A stretch of 64,000 nucleotides of DNA, taken from positions 1,259,566 to 1,323,565 of the forward strand of contig JAXIVH010000033.1 of NCBI GenBank assembly GCA_036785325.1. Direction: 5' to 3'. Position 1 is the first letter of the stretch; each line of letters begins with the position of its first letter. This document shows, piece after piece, positions 52,401 through 59,060 of this stretch. A model generated the notes under the pieces. That model was not told where the DNA came from and made no database searches. It was given only the letters and a program-made list of their open reading frames with translations. The stretch comes from Urophycis tenuis (taxonomy: Eukaryota > Chordata > Actinopteri > Gadiformes > Phycidae). A program made the translations under genes and the position numbers.

Positions 52401-54478
52401 AATAGGAGTTTTATAGATATACCATTAAAAGACCATGGGTTCAATTAGCTGATATTTACGGGAAGAACTCACATGGAGGTGGAGCATCTTCACCACTGAA
52501 CCACTGATCTCATGAGCACTACCTCTGATCTCATGAGCACTACCTCTGATCTCAGGAGTACAACCCCTGATCTCATGAGCACTACCTCTGATCTCAGGAG
52601 CACAACCTCTGATCTCATGAGCACTACCTCTGATCTCATGAGCACTACCTCTGATCTCAGGAGTACAACCCCTGATCTCAGGAGCACAAACTCTGATCTC
52701 ATGAGCACTACCTCTGATCTCATGAGCACTAACTCTGATCTCATGAGCACTAACTCTGATCTCATGAGCACTAACTCTGATCTCATGAGCACTAACTCTG
52801 ATCTCATGAGCACTACCTCTGATCTCATGAGCACTACCTCTGATCTCATGAGCACTACCTCTGATCTCAGGAGTACAACCCCTGATCTCAGGAGCACAAC
52901 CTCTGATCTCATGAGCACTACCTCGGATCTCATGAGCACTAACTCTGATCTCATGAGCACTACCTCTGATCCCATGAGCACTACCTCTGATCTCAGGAGC
53001 ACAACCTTTGATCTCATGAGCACTACCTCTGATCTCATGAGCACTACCTCTGATCTCTGGAGCACTATCTCTGATCTCATGAGCACTACCTCTGATCTCA
53101 TGAGCACTATCTCTGATCTCATGAGCACAACCTCTGATCTCATGAGCACTACCTCGGATCTCATGAGCACTAACTCTGATCTCATGAGCACTACCTCTGA
53201 TCCCATGAGCACTACCTCTGATCTCAGGAGCACAACCTTTGATCTCATGAGCACATCCTCTGATCTCATGAGCACTACCTCTGATCTCATGAGCACTACC
53301 TCTGATCTCACGAGCACTACCTCTGATCTCACGAGCACTACCTCTGATCTCAGGAGCACTACCTCTGATCTCATGAGCACTACCTCTGATCTCATGAGCA
53401 CTATCTCTGATCTCATGAGCACAACCTCTGATCTCATGAGCACAACCTCTGATCTCATGAGCACTACCTCTGATCTCAGGAGCACTACCTCTGATCTCAG
53501 GAGCACAACCTCTGATCTCATGAGTACTACCTCTGATCTCAGGAGCACAACCTCTGATCTCATGAGCACTACCTCTGATCTCATGAGCACTACCTCTGAG
53601 CTCATGAGCACTACCTCTGATCTTAGGAGCACAACCTCTGATCTTATTAGCACTTCCTCTGATCTCAGGAGCACATTCTCTGATCTCATGAGCACTACCT
53701 CTGATCTCATGAGCACTACGTCTGATCTCAGGAGCACTATCTCTGATCTCATGAGCACTACCTCTGATCTCATGAGCACTACCTCTGATATCTGGAGCAC
53801 TACCTCTGATCTCATGAGCACTACCTCTGATCTCAGGAGCACTACCTCTGATCTCAGGAGCACAACCTCTGATCTCATGAGCACTACCTCTGATCTCATG
53901 AGCACTACCTCTGAGCTCATGAGCACTACCTCTGATCTTAGGAGCACAACCTCTGATCTTATTAGCACTTCCTCTGATCTCATGAGCACTACCTCTGATC
54001 TCATGAGCACTACCTCTGATCTCAGGAGCACTATCTCTGATCTCATGAGCACTACCTCTGATCTCATGAGCACTACCTCTGATCTCAGGAGCAGAACCTC
54101 TGATCTCATGAGCACTACCTCTGATCTCATGGGCACTACCTCTGATCTCAGGAGCACAACCTCTGATCTCATGAGCACTACCTTTGATCTCATGAGAACT
54201 ACCTCTGATCTCTGGAGCAGAACCTCTGATCTCAGGAGCAGAACCTCTGATCTCAGGAGCAGAACCTCTGATCTCATGAGCACTACCTCTGATCTCATGA
54301 GCACTACCTCTGATCTCAGGAGTATGACCTCTGATTTCATAAACACTACCTCTGATTTCATAAACACTACCTCTGATTTTAAGCCAGCCAAAGCTTGAAT
54401 GTACTCCCTTGATTCCAAGATGAGGTAGAGGAGGAGAATGATGCTGCACACTGACAGCCCCCTCTTTAATATAGCCAT
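9641..54478 (-). CDS. adgrf5-like: Giant ADGRF5-like adhesion G protein-coupled receptor (whole gene)
   Basis: Surface receptor that I could splice by eye into 62 coding exons, 12471 bp, 4156 residues, with every junction AG/GT and every phase matching. Order: signal peptide; a KR-type site; 16 SEA-like plus cysteine-rich modules, modules 3-16 each preceded by a Thr/Pro linker; a 746-residue mucin-like exon; canonical SEA; Ig-like region; hormone-receptor-like domain; GAIN with GPS; seven helices; short tail. The order after the modules is that of vertebrate ADGRF5 (GPR116, about 1350 residues), which has a single such module. TNFRSF21 next door fits: ADGRF5, ADGRF1 and TNFRSF21 are neighbours on human 6p12. 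Which ADGRF paralogue this is cannot be settled here. The component parts are described in the entries that follow. Transcript evidence is lacking, so isoforms may skip modules. Confidence 0.85.
10085..10320. repeat. 18-bp minisatellite in a GPCR tail intron
   Basis: About 13 copies of GTAACAGTAAAGGATGTA. It gives open frames on both strands (VTVKDVTVTVKD), which are repeat artefacts. Confidence 0.85.
10729..12132 (-). CDS. adgrf5-like: ADGRF5-like: GAIN domain, GPS and helices 1-7 exon
   Basis: One 1404-bp exon (468 codons, phase 0-0). It begins with the second half of the GAIN domain (NILLTVDVLVGDDARDSW) and reaches the GPS: CVFWNF, GGWDDQGC, then CDCDHLTSFSLLMS. Autoproteolysis would occur at HL/T, leaving a TSFSLLMS tethered agonist. 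The helices follow: LDIITYIGVGISMLSLLICL, then the DIWFIIGASI and LFYLALFFWMLVSALLLFYR helices, CWLNWEDTYALLAF, and FGLTWALGVGTM. The rest of helix 7 is in the next exon. The GPS cysteines and tryptophans are all present, so the receptor part looks intact. Confidence 0.93.
12208..12663 (-). CDS. adgrf5-like: ADGRF5-like: hormone-receptor-like domain and GAIN start
   Basis: Two exons: 12485-12663 (phase 1 to 0) and 12208-12375 (phase 0-0). The first encodes a small cysteine domain with CNSSLYGEG, PPCEYNQTG, AVCLASGIWEP and TC, then VTEISALLVQSQ. The second begins DLNQESTPAFVLKLKD, the helical subdomain of GAIN. This order matches the region just before GAIN in vertebrate ADGRF5. Several N-glycosylation sequons are present (NSS, NQT). 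Confidence 0.8.
12790..12895 (+). mobile_element. Retroposon tail plus (TCTG)n in a GPCR intron
   Basis: ACAATTTCCCTCAGGGATCA and ATAAAGTATG followed by TCTG repeats. The CCAATTTCCCTTAGGAGG sequence on the - strand near 55.28 kb is a relative. Only the tail is present. Confidence 0.5.
13115..13885 (-). CDS. adgrf5-like: ADGRF5-like: Ig-like domain exons
   Basis: Three exons, all phase 1-1: 13670-13885, 13375-13572 and 13115-13258. The first two make one C2-type Ig fold split in the middle: LTCGPLPD, AIWYLGN, SRFHINSG, LVIESLVTSDRG, then EFNC. The rest gives a second, more diverged cysteine-rich Ig-like region (VPCKEGF, CCVQLPY, SGHYCKQY, CSIAMVVTTC). ADGRF5 carries tandem Ig domains at this place. 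The frame needs the acceptor at 13572 rather than earlier AGs. Confidence 0.8.
13920..14280. repeat. Degenerate TATCATATGAGTC repeat in a GPCR intron
   Basis: Irregular copies of AGTCTTTATCATGTGAGGAG fill the intron between the SEA and Ig exons. The small + strand frames here are chance products. Confidence 0.75.
14290..14796 (-). CDS. adgrf5-like: ADGRF5-like: canonical SEA domain exons
   Basis: Three exons: 14690-14796, 14561-14619 and 14290-14429 (phases 1-0, 0-2, 2-1). Together they make one full SEA domain of about 100 residues: VNMSVTIDRIFNETLNEPMS, YRSLQGFISALVQGF, then RPGSVIIDFVVRTT. GSVII has the shape of the SEA self-cleavage site (G then SVVV). The intron donor at 14289 is GTCAGT rather than the usual GTRAGT, but only this choice keeps the frame into the Ig exon. 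Between this SEA and the GPS the receptor has two likely autoproteolysis points. Confidence 0.85.
14895..17132 (-). CDS. adgrf5-like: ADGRF5-like: hyperexpanded mucin-like linker exon
   Basis: A single 2238-bp exon (746 codons, phase 1-1) made almost entirely of 10- to 12-residue repeats such as PTTPLNTTTP and PLNTTTPP. Nearly every unit has an N-T-T sequon beside Thr/Pro runs, so both N- and O-glycosylation are expected and the segment should form a stiff stalk. It begins NMTACPPPP, matching INTTCPVTTPPP at the start of the 36- to 57-residue linker exons upstream. It is therefore the last linker of the series, enlarged more than tenfold. Inside it a 429-bp block is repeated (copies end near 16010 and 16439). 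The + strand across it also stays open, because the repeat lacks stops. Confidence 0.82.
17219..30087 (-). CDS. adgrf5-like: ADGRF5-like: modules 8 (last exon) to 16, proximal array
   Basis: Exons in gene order (linker; SEA-like; Cys-rich). M8 Cys-rich 29917-30087. M9 29477-29608; 29226-29378; 28352-28522. M10 27867-28037; 27616-27768; 26745-26915. M11 26305-26436; 26054-26206; 25180-25350. M12 24695-24865; 24444-24596; 23568-23738. M13 23128-23259; 22877-23029; 22003-22173. M14 21518-21688; 21267-21419; 20396-20566. M15 19956-20087; 19705-19857; 18831-19001. M16 18346-18516; 18095-18247; 17219-17389. All are phase 1-1. SEA-like exons (153 bp) read VVYEFLTTMELNTTN to VNITT. Cys-rich exons (171 bp) read VCYPHRAGFQCQCEDQYSW to GLPADGEYCQ. 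M16 alone has CEEQYSW. Linker length alternates 57 and 44 residues. Confidence 0.85.
17540..30290. repeat. 6349-bp tandem duplication of a four-module block
   Basis: Every exon and intron feature between about 17.54 and 23.9 kb recurs exactly 6349 bp further on, up to about 30.2 kb. Even copy-specific variants agree: GATCATCTCATCTTAG after the SEA-like exon at 18.28 and 24.63 kb; TAGGATGGTC at 18.16 and 24.51 kb; ACATATTCAC at 20.13 and 26.48 kb. Within each block two dimers of 3172 bp differ by scattered substitutions. I found no difference between the two 6349-bp blocks. Identity breaks near 17.54 kb (TTCGAGG against TTCATGG), and near 30.36 kb (GACGTC against GACATC). Confidence 0.85.
30544..31178. 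mobile_element. Foldback/MITE-type element with 167-bp inverted repeats at a TTAA site
   Basis: The left arm 30544-30710 and the right arm 31012-31178 are inverted copies with only about two mismatches, beginning AGGGATATTCCGCC. Flanks are TTAA (30540-30543) and TCAA (31179-31182). The same intron position in the paralogous modules is an unfilled ATACTTAAGTGC, so insertion into TTAA with one later mutation is clear. TTAA targeting suggests a piggyBac-type MITE. There is no transposase frame. It sits between the SEA-like and Cys-rich exons of module 8. Confidence 0.85.
31432..39723 (-). CDS. adgrf5-like: ADGRF5-like: modules 3 to 8, distal array
   Basis: Exons in gene order (linker; SEA-like; Cys-rich). 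M3 39586-39723; 39335-39487; 38447-38617. M4 37968-38138; 37717-37869; 36841-37011. M5 36424-36531; 36173-36325; 35285-35455. M6 34806-34976; 34555-34707; 33679-33849. M7 33262-33369; 33011-33163; 32123-32293. M8 31683-31814; 31432-31584 (its Cys-rich exon is at 29917). Linkers alternate 57 and 36 residues; M3 has 46. The M3 linker reads NTTSPVRTPP, having Ser where all others have Cys. M5 and M7 share ISAVNITT and the extra shortening, marking them as copies of one another. Confidence 0.85.
32064..38640. repeat. 3162-bp dimer repeat in the distal array
   Basis: Corresponding exons are spaced 3162 bp apart (Cys-rich 32123, 35285, 38447; SEA-like 33011, 36173, 39335). The copies differ at a few sites, for example TCCATTTATGAC at 33567 against TCCATCCATGAC at 36729. 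This is a separate, slightly older amplification than the 6349-bp one. Confidence 0.85.
40021..40828 (+). mobile_element. 5'-truncated LINE (L2-like) with reverse transcriptase C-terminus
   Basis: Two adjoining + strand frames encode the end of a non-LTR reverse transcriptase: LLAGLPATAIKPLQRIQ near 40.05 kb, and IKFKTILLAYKAVNGTAPTY to QRLKTHLFR-type sequence in 40246-40560, including QWWNELPANVR. The frames are separated by a shift, so the copy is dead. The 3' UTR ends in GTAAGTCGCTTTGGATAAAA near 40747, the same tail as the SINEs. An AGATGT repeat (40015-40020 and 49510-49515) flanks this piece together with everything up to 49509. Confidence 0.75.
40829..42339 (+). repeat. 5' LTR
   Basis: 1511 bp. 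A TATTTATAGG box near 40975 and an AATAAA near 42212 are candidate promoter and poly(A) signals. About ten substitutions and a 4-bp T-run indel separate it from the 3' LTR, roughly 0.7 percent divergence by eye, so the insertion is young. Confidence 0.9.
42341..42360 (+). promoter_or_regulatory. Candidate primer binding site
   Basis: TTTGGCGTCGTCGGCAGGAC begins two bases after the LTR and contains the TGG expected opposite a tRNA 3' CCA. I cannot assign the tRNA. Confidence 0.45.
42448..43554 (+). CDS. gag: Ty3/gypsy Gag-like polyprotein
   Basis: An intact 368-codon frame. The N-terminus has a heptad-like stretch (ELRQLRQRISQLQAENERL), the middle is a retrotransposon capsid-type helical region (FSGSTVAGLSSVEEW, FFDRKQRENKSLFEFSHAL), and near residues 317-330 there is one CCHC zinc knuckle, CIRCDQPGHIARYC, for RNA binding. 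The frame ends with a stop just before the protease region, which is in another frame. Confidence 0.88.
   Translation: MSDPDSDGSTAATELRQLRQRISQLQAENERLTNAPGEGAGPPPVRREQALYLPRERRCPKFSGSTVAGLSSVEEWVEEAESCIRSRYMSVVEKATFLYDHLEGEARNEIKYRPLAVREDPVEIIAILKEVYGCSKSYVYWQQRFFDRKQRENKSLFEFSHALLELMEKVKQSNRNAITNPDLVLRDQFCENVRDHMLRRELKRAVRANGGLTLLDVRREATRWVEEGQTGRERGLRPLGRGNETAYTSQCESAFAQAPQNTFAKSSEMAELKDLVLRQQAQLDTLVKHLGLPTSRSYASQPSGGGRFKRAPDGRPICIRCDQPGHIARYCPSVPPPVSVRLAPRTPHDDSTNQSVPHASNSSSQMGN
43566..45303 (+). pseudogene. pol: Ty3/gypsy pol, protease and reverse transcriptase part, frameshifted
   Basis: The protease signature LIDTGSMVT lies near 43690-43715 in one frame. The match moves to another frame around 43770-43805, within a repetitive GGCCCAGCCTG region. 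From there the reverse transcriptase reads on (LRLCVDYRQLNSKTRRDAYP, STIDLASGYNQV, YLDDVIIF at about 45110) until about 45215, where the match moves to a third frame. Both breaks disable a simple read-through. Confidence 0.85.
45005..46024 (+). pseudogene. pol: Ty3/gypsy pol, reverse transcriptase end and RNase H
   Basis: Real homology in this frame begins near 45160 (KCRFFQPQVSYLGHVVS) and runs into RNase H with its acidic residues in LEIDASNGGLGAIL, MKLELLALKWAE and LTDNNPL. The frame stops at 46022-46024, while the integrase region continues in a different frame, so there is a third break near 46.0 kb. Confidence 0.85.
46021..47625 (+). CDS. pol: Ty3/gypsy integrase region
   Basis: An open frame of 534 codons. 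It has the HHCC zinc domain (HDQQGHQGTERTLQLL, CRQCQRC), the catalytic core with D in ILAVDFTTL, D in LHSDQGRNF and E in GNGQCERFN, and a C-terminal region ending in a Ser/Pro/Glu-rich tail. It is intact in itself but out of frame with the upstream pol part. Confidence 0.88.
   Translation: MMALPGHTPQDLRLLQEADSVIGPVCRYRREGIRPTAEERELLSMSSKALLCQWDRLVEEDGVLYRLIHAHGGGPEVLQLLTPQCLKEDVLRSVHDQQGHQGTERTLQLLRARCFWPNMAQDVERWCRQCQRCVLGKAVQPKVRTYWGTLQATQPNEILAVDFTTLEPATDGRENVLILTDVFTKYSQAIPTKDQRASTVARLLVQQWFHRFGPPARLHSDQGRNFESQLIQQLCQLYGIQKSRTTPYHPQGNGQCERFNRTLHDLLRTLPPVEKRRWPHHLTQLTFAYNSTPHQTTGHAPYYLMFGHRPRLPVDFLLGTGGSVHGESTLDEWVQEHQRSLQMTQEHVRQRAGKLAQRRNQGHNDRVNDSGLGEGQLVYLRNHPTGRNKIQDHWNPAVFRVQQRPSGTGAVYTVAPIEGDGPSRQVHRAELRAVPEVLQPAIEMATPSTSQAESATPAAAEVGADDEIAIVYPEEFPEYPMSPRSLPPEEEGMADEATPPLRRSGRTTAGQHANPHRLPRSVSIRDDEESLASV
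47676..47688 (+). promoter_or_regulatory. Polypurine tract
   Basis: GGAGGGGGTGAAT directly before the 3' LTR, the expected plus-strand primer site. Confidence 0.7.
47689..49195 (+). repeat. 3' LTR
   Basis: 1507 bp, same ends as the 5' LTR; the 4-bp length difference lies in the T-run near 48944. Confidence 0.9.
49196..49509 (+). mobile_element. Right-hand remainder of the outer, interrupted insertion
   Basis: Sequence absent from the same intron in the paralogous modules. It lies between the LTR element and the resumption of array intron sequence at 49510. It looks like retroposon 3' UTR (TTGAATTTCACTGTGCATTT, TATTTTGCACTATT), but I see no coding remnant. Confidence 0.55.
49547..52149 (-). 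CDS. adgrf5-like: ADGRF5-like: modules 1 and 2 (diverged, no linker between)
   Basis: Four phase 1-1 exons. M1: SEA-like 52015-52149 (VTYNWTYVIDIEV to GITT) and Cys-rich 51556-51720 (ACAPVGAAMQCRCEEGHAWP to ADGQFC). M2: SEA-like 50316-50468 (VEVEVQVELNITD to QINITT) and Cys-rich 49547-49705 (VCYPHRAGFQCTCEDQYRWS to EYCQ). M1 joins M2 directly with no linker exon. M1 is the most diverged and most like the single unit of vertebrate ADGRF5, so it is probably the ancestral copy. M2 is intermediate and probably gave rise to the array. Both Cys-rich exons have eight cysteines rather than the nine of the array copies. Confidence 0.82.
50090..50290. repeat. 24-bp minisatellite in the M2 intron
   Basis: Seven or eight copies of CCCCCCTGGAGGGACACTG plus AGGCCTG, just downstream of the M2 SEA-like exon in gene direction. 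It stays open on the - strand (SVPPGGQA repeats) without being an exon by phase. Confidence 0.85.
50972..51150 (+). mobile_element. tRNA-derived SINE, copy 2
   Basis: GGGACGGCAGTAGCTCAGTG carries an A-box, GGCGGTTCGATCTCC a B box, and the tail is GTAAGTCGCTTTGGAAAAAA then GCGTCTGCTAAATGCCC. ACATAT occurs on both sides and may be the target duplication. Confidence 0.8.
51180..51460. repeat. Degenerate GTTTCTGTCTCTAGGTTCTCA repeat in the M1 intron
   Basis: About seven diverged copies of a 40-bp unit ending in TAGATGTG. No coding content. Confidence 0.65.
52280..54478 (-). CDS. adgrf5-like: ADGRF5-like: signal-peptide exon and exon 2
   Basis: Exon 1 coding part 54371-54478 starts at AAATGG with M-A-I-L-K-R and a hydrophobic run VCSIILLLYLIL, a signal peptide. 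An acceptor-like TTTTCTCTGACAG lies just upstream, suggesting an intron in the 5' UTR. Exon 2 is 52280-52328 (49 bp) and encodes SLSQELLLQKREARD. QKR is a furin-like site where mammalian ADGRF5 has QKRA. Phases 0 and 1 fit exon 1, exon 2 and the first SEA-like exon exactly. The donors are less certain than elsewhere: exon 1 ends in CAGAG/GTAGTG and exon 2 in a weak GTTGGT. The intron between them is filled by a minisatellite. Confidence 0.65.
52505..54375. repeat. 24-bp minisatellite of about 78 units carrying donor-like sites
   Basis: On the + strand the unit is TCTGATCTCATGAGCACTAC with variants. On the - strand each unit reads ATCAGAGGTAGTGCTCATGA, containing AG/GTAGTG. The array begins exactly at the end of GPCR exon 1, whose own donor is CAGAG/GTAGTG. 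The 24-bp length leaves long open frames in several frames on both strands (628-717 codons), which I do not call genes. Confidence 0.9.
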
Positions 54479-54820
54479 TTCTGTCAGAGAAAAGGAAATA
54501 CAAACATATATTAATACATGTATATATATTTTGCACAAGGTTGTCATCACTACACACGGTGTATTTTCCTCGTGTCAAGTTGAGTATCTGGGTGTGTCTC
54601 CACCAGAATGACTCTAGGTGTAATTCATACCTTCATACGTTCACAACATGAATATAGTCTTTACATCTGTCCTTCATACATGCCCCGCCCACCAACATTC
54701 CACGCCCACTCACACTCCCCTACCATCAATGTGCCCCGCCCACCAACATGCCCCGCCCCTGTTGGAAGTATTTGAATGGATCTTTATAGTGCCCTGTTGT
54801 AGCTAGCAGCATGGCTCACA

Positions 54821-54823
54821 TGA

Positions 54824-54880
<57 letters not shown>
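54821..54880. repeat. (CA)n microsatellite
   Basis: About 29 CA dinucleotides, in the upstream flank of the GPCR gene. Confidence 0.95.
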
Positions 54881-54881
<1 letters not shown>

Positions 54882-55229
54882 TCTACTTAATATCATATTG
54901 AGTTTGATATTTTTTGTGATTCTATGTCTATATTGACATGTGTAAGTAAGTAAGTGGAGGTCTCATTAGGTGGTCCTGATGCTGATTACATTGAGTTGAG
55001 CAGCATCCCTCACCTGTGGAGCTGGATCACATGGTCACCAGCAGAACCAAACCCCAGCCTGTGCTCCTGCTGTCTTCTCTAGAGAGGGAGCCAGAAATAT
55101 AGTTTCACTATTTCTGTCAATGATGAGTTAGCATCAAAGTAATCCAATCCAACAATAACATACAAATAATAGCATGTGCAACAATAACCAGTTTCTCATT
55201 GTAACTAGTTAACAATAATAACTAGTTAG

Positions 55230-55640
55230 TTGTTATTAAGATAAGATAAGATAAGATAAAACGTTATTAACCTCCTAAGGGAAATTGGGTCACCATAGCA
55301 GCGAGGGTATATATAAATATAAATACAATACAAAAAATATAAATAAAATAAAATACCCCCCGCCCCCCCCCCCCCAAAAAAAAAAAGAATAATAATAAAA
55401 AAATCAAATAAATAAATACAAAAAATACAATACAGCAGTGATGGGTTGATTTAATTCAGCACTGTGATGGTGGATCTGACAGAGGCAGGTGAGTTGTAAA
55501 GTCTTATTGCAGTGGGGAGGAATGATTTTCTGTAGTGTTCCTTCTTGCAGCGGGTTGAATTAGTCTGTTGCTGAAGCTGCTCTTTAGCTTGTCCAGTGTG
55601 GTGTGGAGGGGGTGGGAGGGATTGTCCATGAGCCATTATC
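55230..55640 (-). mobile_element. LINE 3'-end fragment
   Basis: On the - strand TRCKKEHYRKSFLPTAIRLY is typical of the end of a non-LTR reverse transcriptase. It is followed by an untranslated tail with CCCAATTTCCCTTAGG and (TCTTA)n at 55230-55255. It is 5'-truncated and not of the same family as the piece at 40 kb. Confidence 0.6.
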
Positions 55641-56195
55641 ATGAGGACTTGACACAGAGGACATCCAGTGTTGTTATGAGGACTTGACACAGAGGACATC
55701 CAGTGTTGTTATGAGGACTTGACACAGAGGACATCCAGTGTTATTATGAGGACTTGACACAGAGGACATCCAGTGTTGTTATGAGGACTTGACACAGAGG
55801 ACATCCAGTGTTGTTATGAGGACTTGACACAGAGGACATCCAGTGTTATTATGAGGACTTGACACAGAGGACATCCAGTGTTGTTATGAGGACTTGACAC
55901 AGAGGACATCCTGTGTTGTTATGAGGACTTGACACAGAGGACATCCAGTGTTGTTATGAGGACTTGACACAGAGGACATCCAGTGTTATTATGAGGACTT
56001 GACAGGACATCCAGTGCTGTTATGAGGACTTGACACAGAGGACATCCAGTGTTGTTATGAGGACTTGACACAGAGGACATCCAGTGTTATTATGAGGACT
56101 TGACAGGACATCCAGTGCTGTTATGAGGACTTGACACAGAGGACATCCAGTGTTGTTATGAGAACTTGACACATAGCACATCCCTCTTTTTAAAT
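55640..56195. repeat. 35-bp minisatellite
   Basis: About 15 copies of GAGGACTTGACACAGAGGAC plus ATCCAGTGTTGTTAT; two copies have a 6-bp deletion (GACAGGACATCC). It overlaps the 5' end of the LINE fragment. Confidence 0.92.
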
Positions 56196-56759
56196 TCACA
56201 GATGATGAGTGACTGACAAGTAATAGTTGAGCCAAGTATTTTGAATATTATAACTTATAGTTTGTTTCTTTCTAGTGGACAAGAGTTCAATATTTTGGAC
56301 ATTTTTACATTTATGTTCATCTTACTTTGCTCATTTCAACAATGAATCAGATGGTATGAATTTATTTAGTACTGCAGTTGTCTCTAGAAATATTCTTACT
56401 GTTACTCAAGACATCTTCTCCTTGCACCTTTATTATTGTAACACGTTTAATTTGAGATCAGTTTGTGGCTCCCCATCTGACAGGACCTTCAGTAGACGTT
56501 TCAAATAGCTAAGGTCATAGCCAACATAGCTAGCATGCAAGGTTAGCTGGCTATGACCTCCAGCAGGTTTGAGGTGATTAAAAACAACAGGAACTGTGGT
56601 AACCCGATAGCTAGCACAGAGGACTCTGAGTCACAGGTGGCCAGAAAGCTGCCATTGTTAGGGTTAGCGTCTCCAAGTATAGTCTGAGGTTTGGGATTAA
56701 GAAGAGGACACATCTCTGTTCCTCTCTCTCTTTCTTGCTATTTGTCTCTGTTTTCTGTC

Positions 56760-56952
<193 letters not shown>

Positions 56953-56959
56953 GTAGATG

Positions 56960-58060
56960 TGGACCTGACCCTGAAGCTTCTCATGGGTCATTCCAGGTGG
57001 TCCTCAGATTTAGATTCTTTTCAGCGTTTTCACCTCTAGCCCTGCTGTACCAGTTAAACTCGACAGGGATTTGAACTCCCAACCTTGCTCAGAGCAATTT
57101 GGACAATTTTGTGACAATAAATGCAAACTCATTTTATGTCAACATACTTTTACCAGACTGATGTCAGATACTTCATAGTACATAATAACAAGATACGCAT
57201 CAAAAAAAGCGAGAAAGAGGAATAATAAGAAAAAATCCACAGGATAACAATAGTGCTCGAGGCTTTGCCCCGTGCACTAATAAGAACAATAATAATATTA
57301 TAATAATTGTAATCATATGAATCACAAGTTAGTTATAAATGTAAATGTAGTTAGAAATGTCATTTTAAAAATAATTGACTAAATAATCTCTCTGTGTCTT
57401 ACACACACACACACACCAGAATTAAACATATATAATAAACACAATAAATAATAACAAAATAAGACTATATAATCTATAATCAGACTTGGATGGAGATAAT
57501 CTTATCCTAACAGTTGGTAGCTCCTGTTGTATTAATACTACCAGAGTAACTATCTACACCTCGGCCCCACACCAACCAACCCAATGCAGTTTGAAGTTGT
57601 TACTGATTTCACATTTGGACAATCATTGTAATCACATGAGTGATACAGAAGCGGTCCCCATGACGACCTTCACCTGGAAATGCGACTTTGTGACCACGGC
57701 CACCAGACCAGTGAAAGCATTAGTAAATCATGAGAACACAGGAACGTGTGGTAGGAGATAAGCAGGCCAGCCTGGACTCACCTCAGAGCTGCAGGTGCTG
57801 GACGCTCAGTGGGACTACTGAGGGGAAAGCTTCCTGTAACATGGTACGCTGGAACACATCCACACCCGTCCAACTGGTTTACACCTCCCTTGTAGCCCTA
57901 GCTGCTGGGCGGGAGGGGCTGCGGGCCCAAGAGGATCCACAGGCTGGTGGGAATTCATACCTTGTACTTCCTGGTGTTAATGTTTTATTGAACTAATCTC
58001 AAGATCCTTAATGTTGACAGTGGTACAGTGTGGTGTTCACTAAAGAGGGTGTGGTACTAC
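56960..58060. other. Intergenic stretch without recognised features
   Basis: AT-rich to about 57480, then mixed sequence. Small open frames on the + strand (57486-57761, 57730-57996) have no recognisable motif and no splice context. I see no gene here. Confidence 0.5.
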
Positions 58061-58074
58061 TGCACACTGTATTA

Positions 58075-58410
58075 GAGATACTGCAGTTTTGTAGTACTAC
58101 ACCACACTGTACTAGAGAGCCTGTAGTACTACATCACACTGCACTAGAGAGACTGTAGTACTACATCACACTGTACTAGAGAGCCTGTAGTACTACATCA
58201 CACTGTACTAGAGAGACTGTAGTACTAAACCACACTGTACTAGAGAGACTGTAGTACTACACCACACTGTACTAGAGAGACTGTAGTACTAAACCACACT
58301 GTACTAGAGAGACTGTAGTACTACACCACACTGTACTAGAGACTGTAGTACTACACCACACTGTACTAGAGAGACTGTAGTACTAAACCACACTGTACTA
58401 GAGACTGGTG
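58075..58410. repeat. Minisatellite of about 32 bp
   Basis: About ten copies of CTGTAGTACTACACCACACT plus GTACTAGAGAGA. Confidence 0.9.
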
Positions 58411-58774
58411 TGGCGGTGAAGTGTGAGATTTCCTCAAACACCAGCATGAGGAAATGTCATCAATAACATGCATGTCCAGTGCGATGAATGGGAACAAACA
58501 CAGTGTTTAGCTCTTTAATAATAATAATCATAGTATCATGGTAGTAAACATTCTGGTTCCAAACTGGGATGAAACCAAAGAGCCGTTACAAACCTCTGGT
58601 CTCACAATCGCTTGGTAGAAAACACATGTCCTCATGGCCCTCATGCCCTCATGCCCTCATGCCCTCCACGGAGCTCATCATCACACTGGGCATGTTGTCG
58701 CCGTGCCGACTGGCGCCGCCCCTTTCATCTTGCTCATCACGGCCAAGTCCTCCTCCTGTTTCCCAAAAAGACGA

Positions 58775-59060
58775 TGGCGTGTCCCACTAGGTGGGGAGAT
58801 CAGGGGGCGTGTCCCACCAGGTGGGGAGATCAGGGGGTGTGTCCCACCAGGTGGGGAGATCAGGGGGAGTGTCCTACCAGGTAGGACCACCCAGTGGGGG
58901 CGTGTCCTACCAGGTAGGACCACCCAGTGGGGGGCGTGTCCTACCAGGTAGGACCACCCAGGGGGAGTGTCCCACCAGGTAGGACCACCCAGGGGGAGTG
59001 TCCCACCAGGGGGAGTGTCCTACCAGGTAGGACCACCCAGGGGGAGTGTCCCACCAGGGA
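58775..59060. repeat. GC-rich minisatellite
   Basis: Ten or so copies of a GTGTCCCACCAGGTGGGGAG or GTCCTACCAGGTAGGACCAC unit. The latter contains the palindrome GTCCTACCAGGTAGGAC and could form hairpins. Confidence 0.85.

Noticed and set aside
52490..54578. Three long frames (628 to 717 codons) on both strands
   Set aside because: Products of a 24-bp tandem repeat, open in several frames at once. The only part with independent support is the signal-peptide start near 54478.
57486..57996. Possible small genes in the intergenic region
   Set aside because: No recognisable motif, no splice structure and no conserved neighbour relation.
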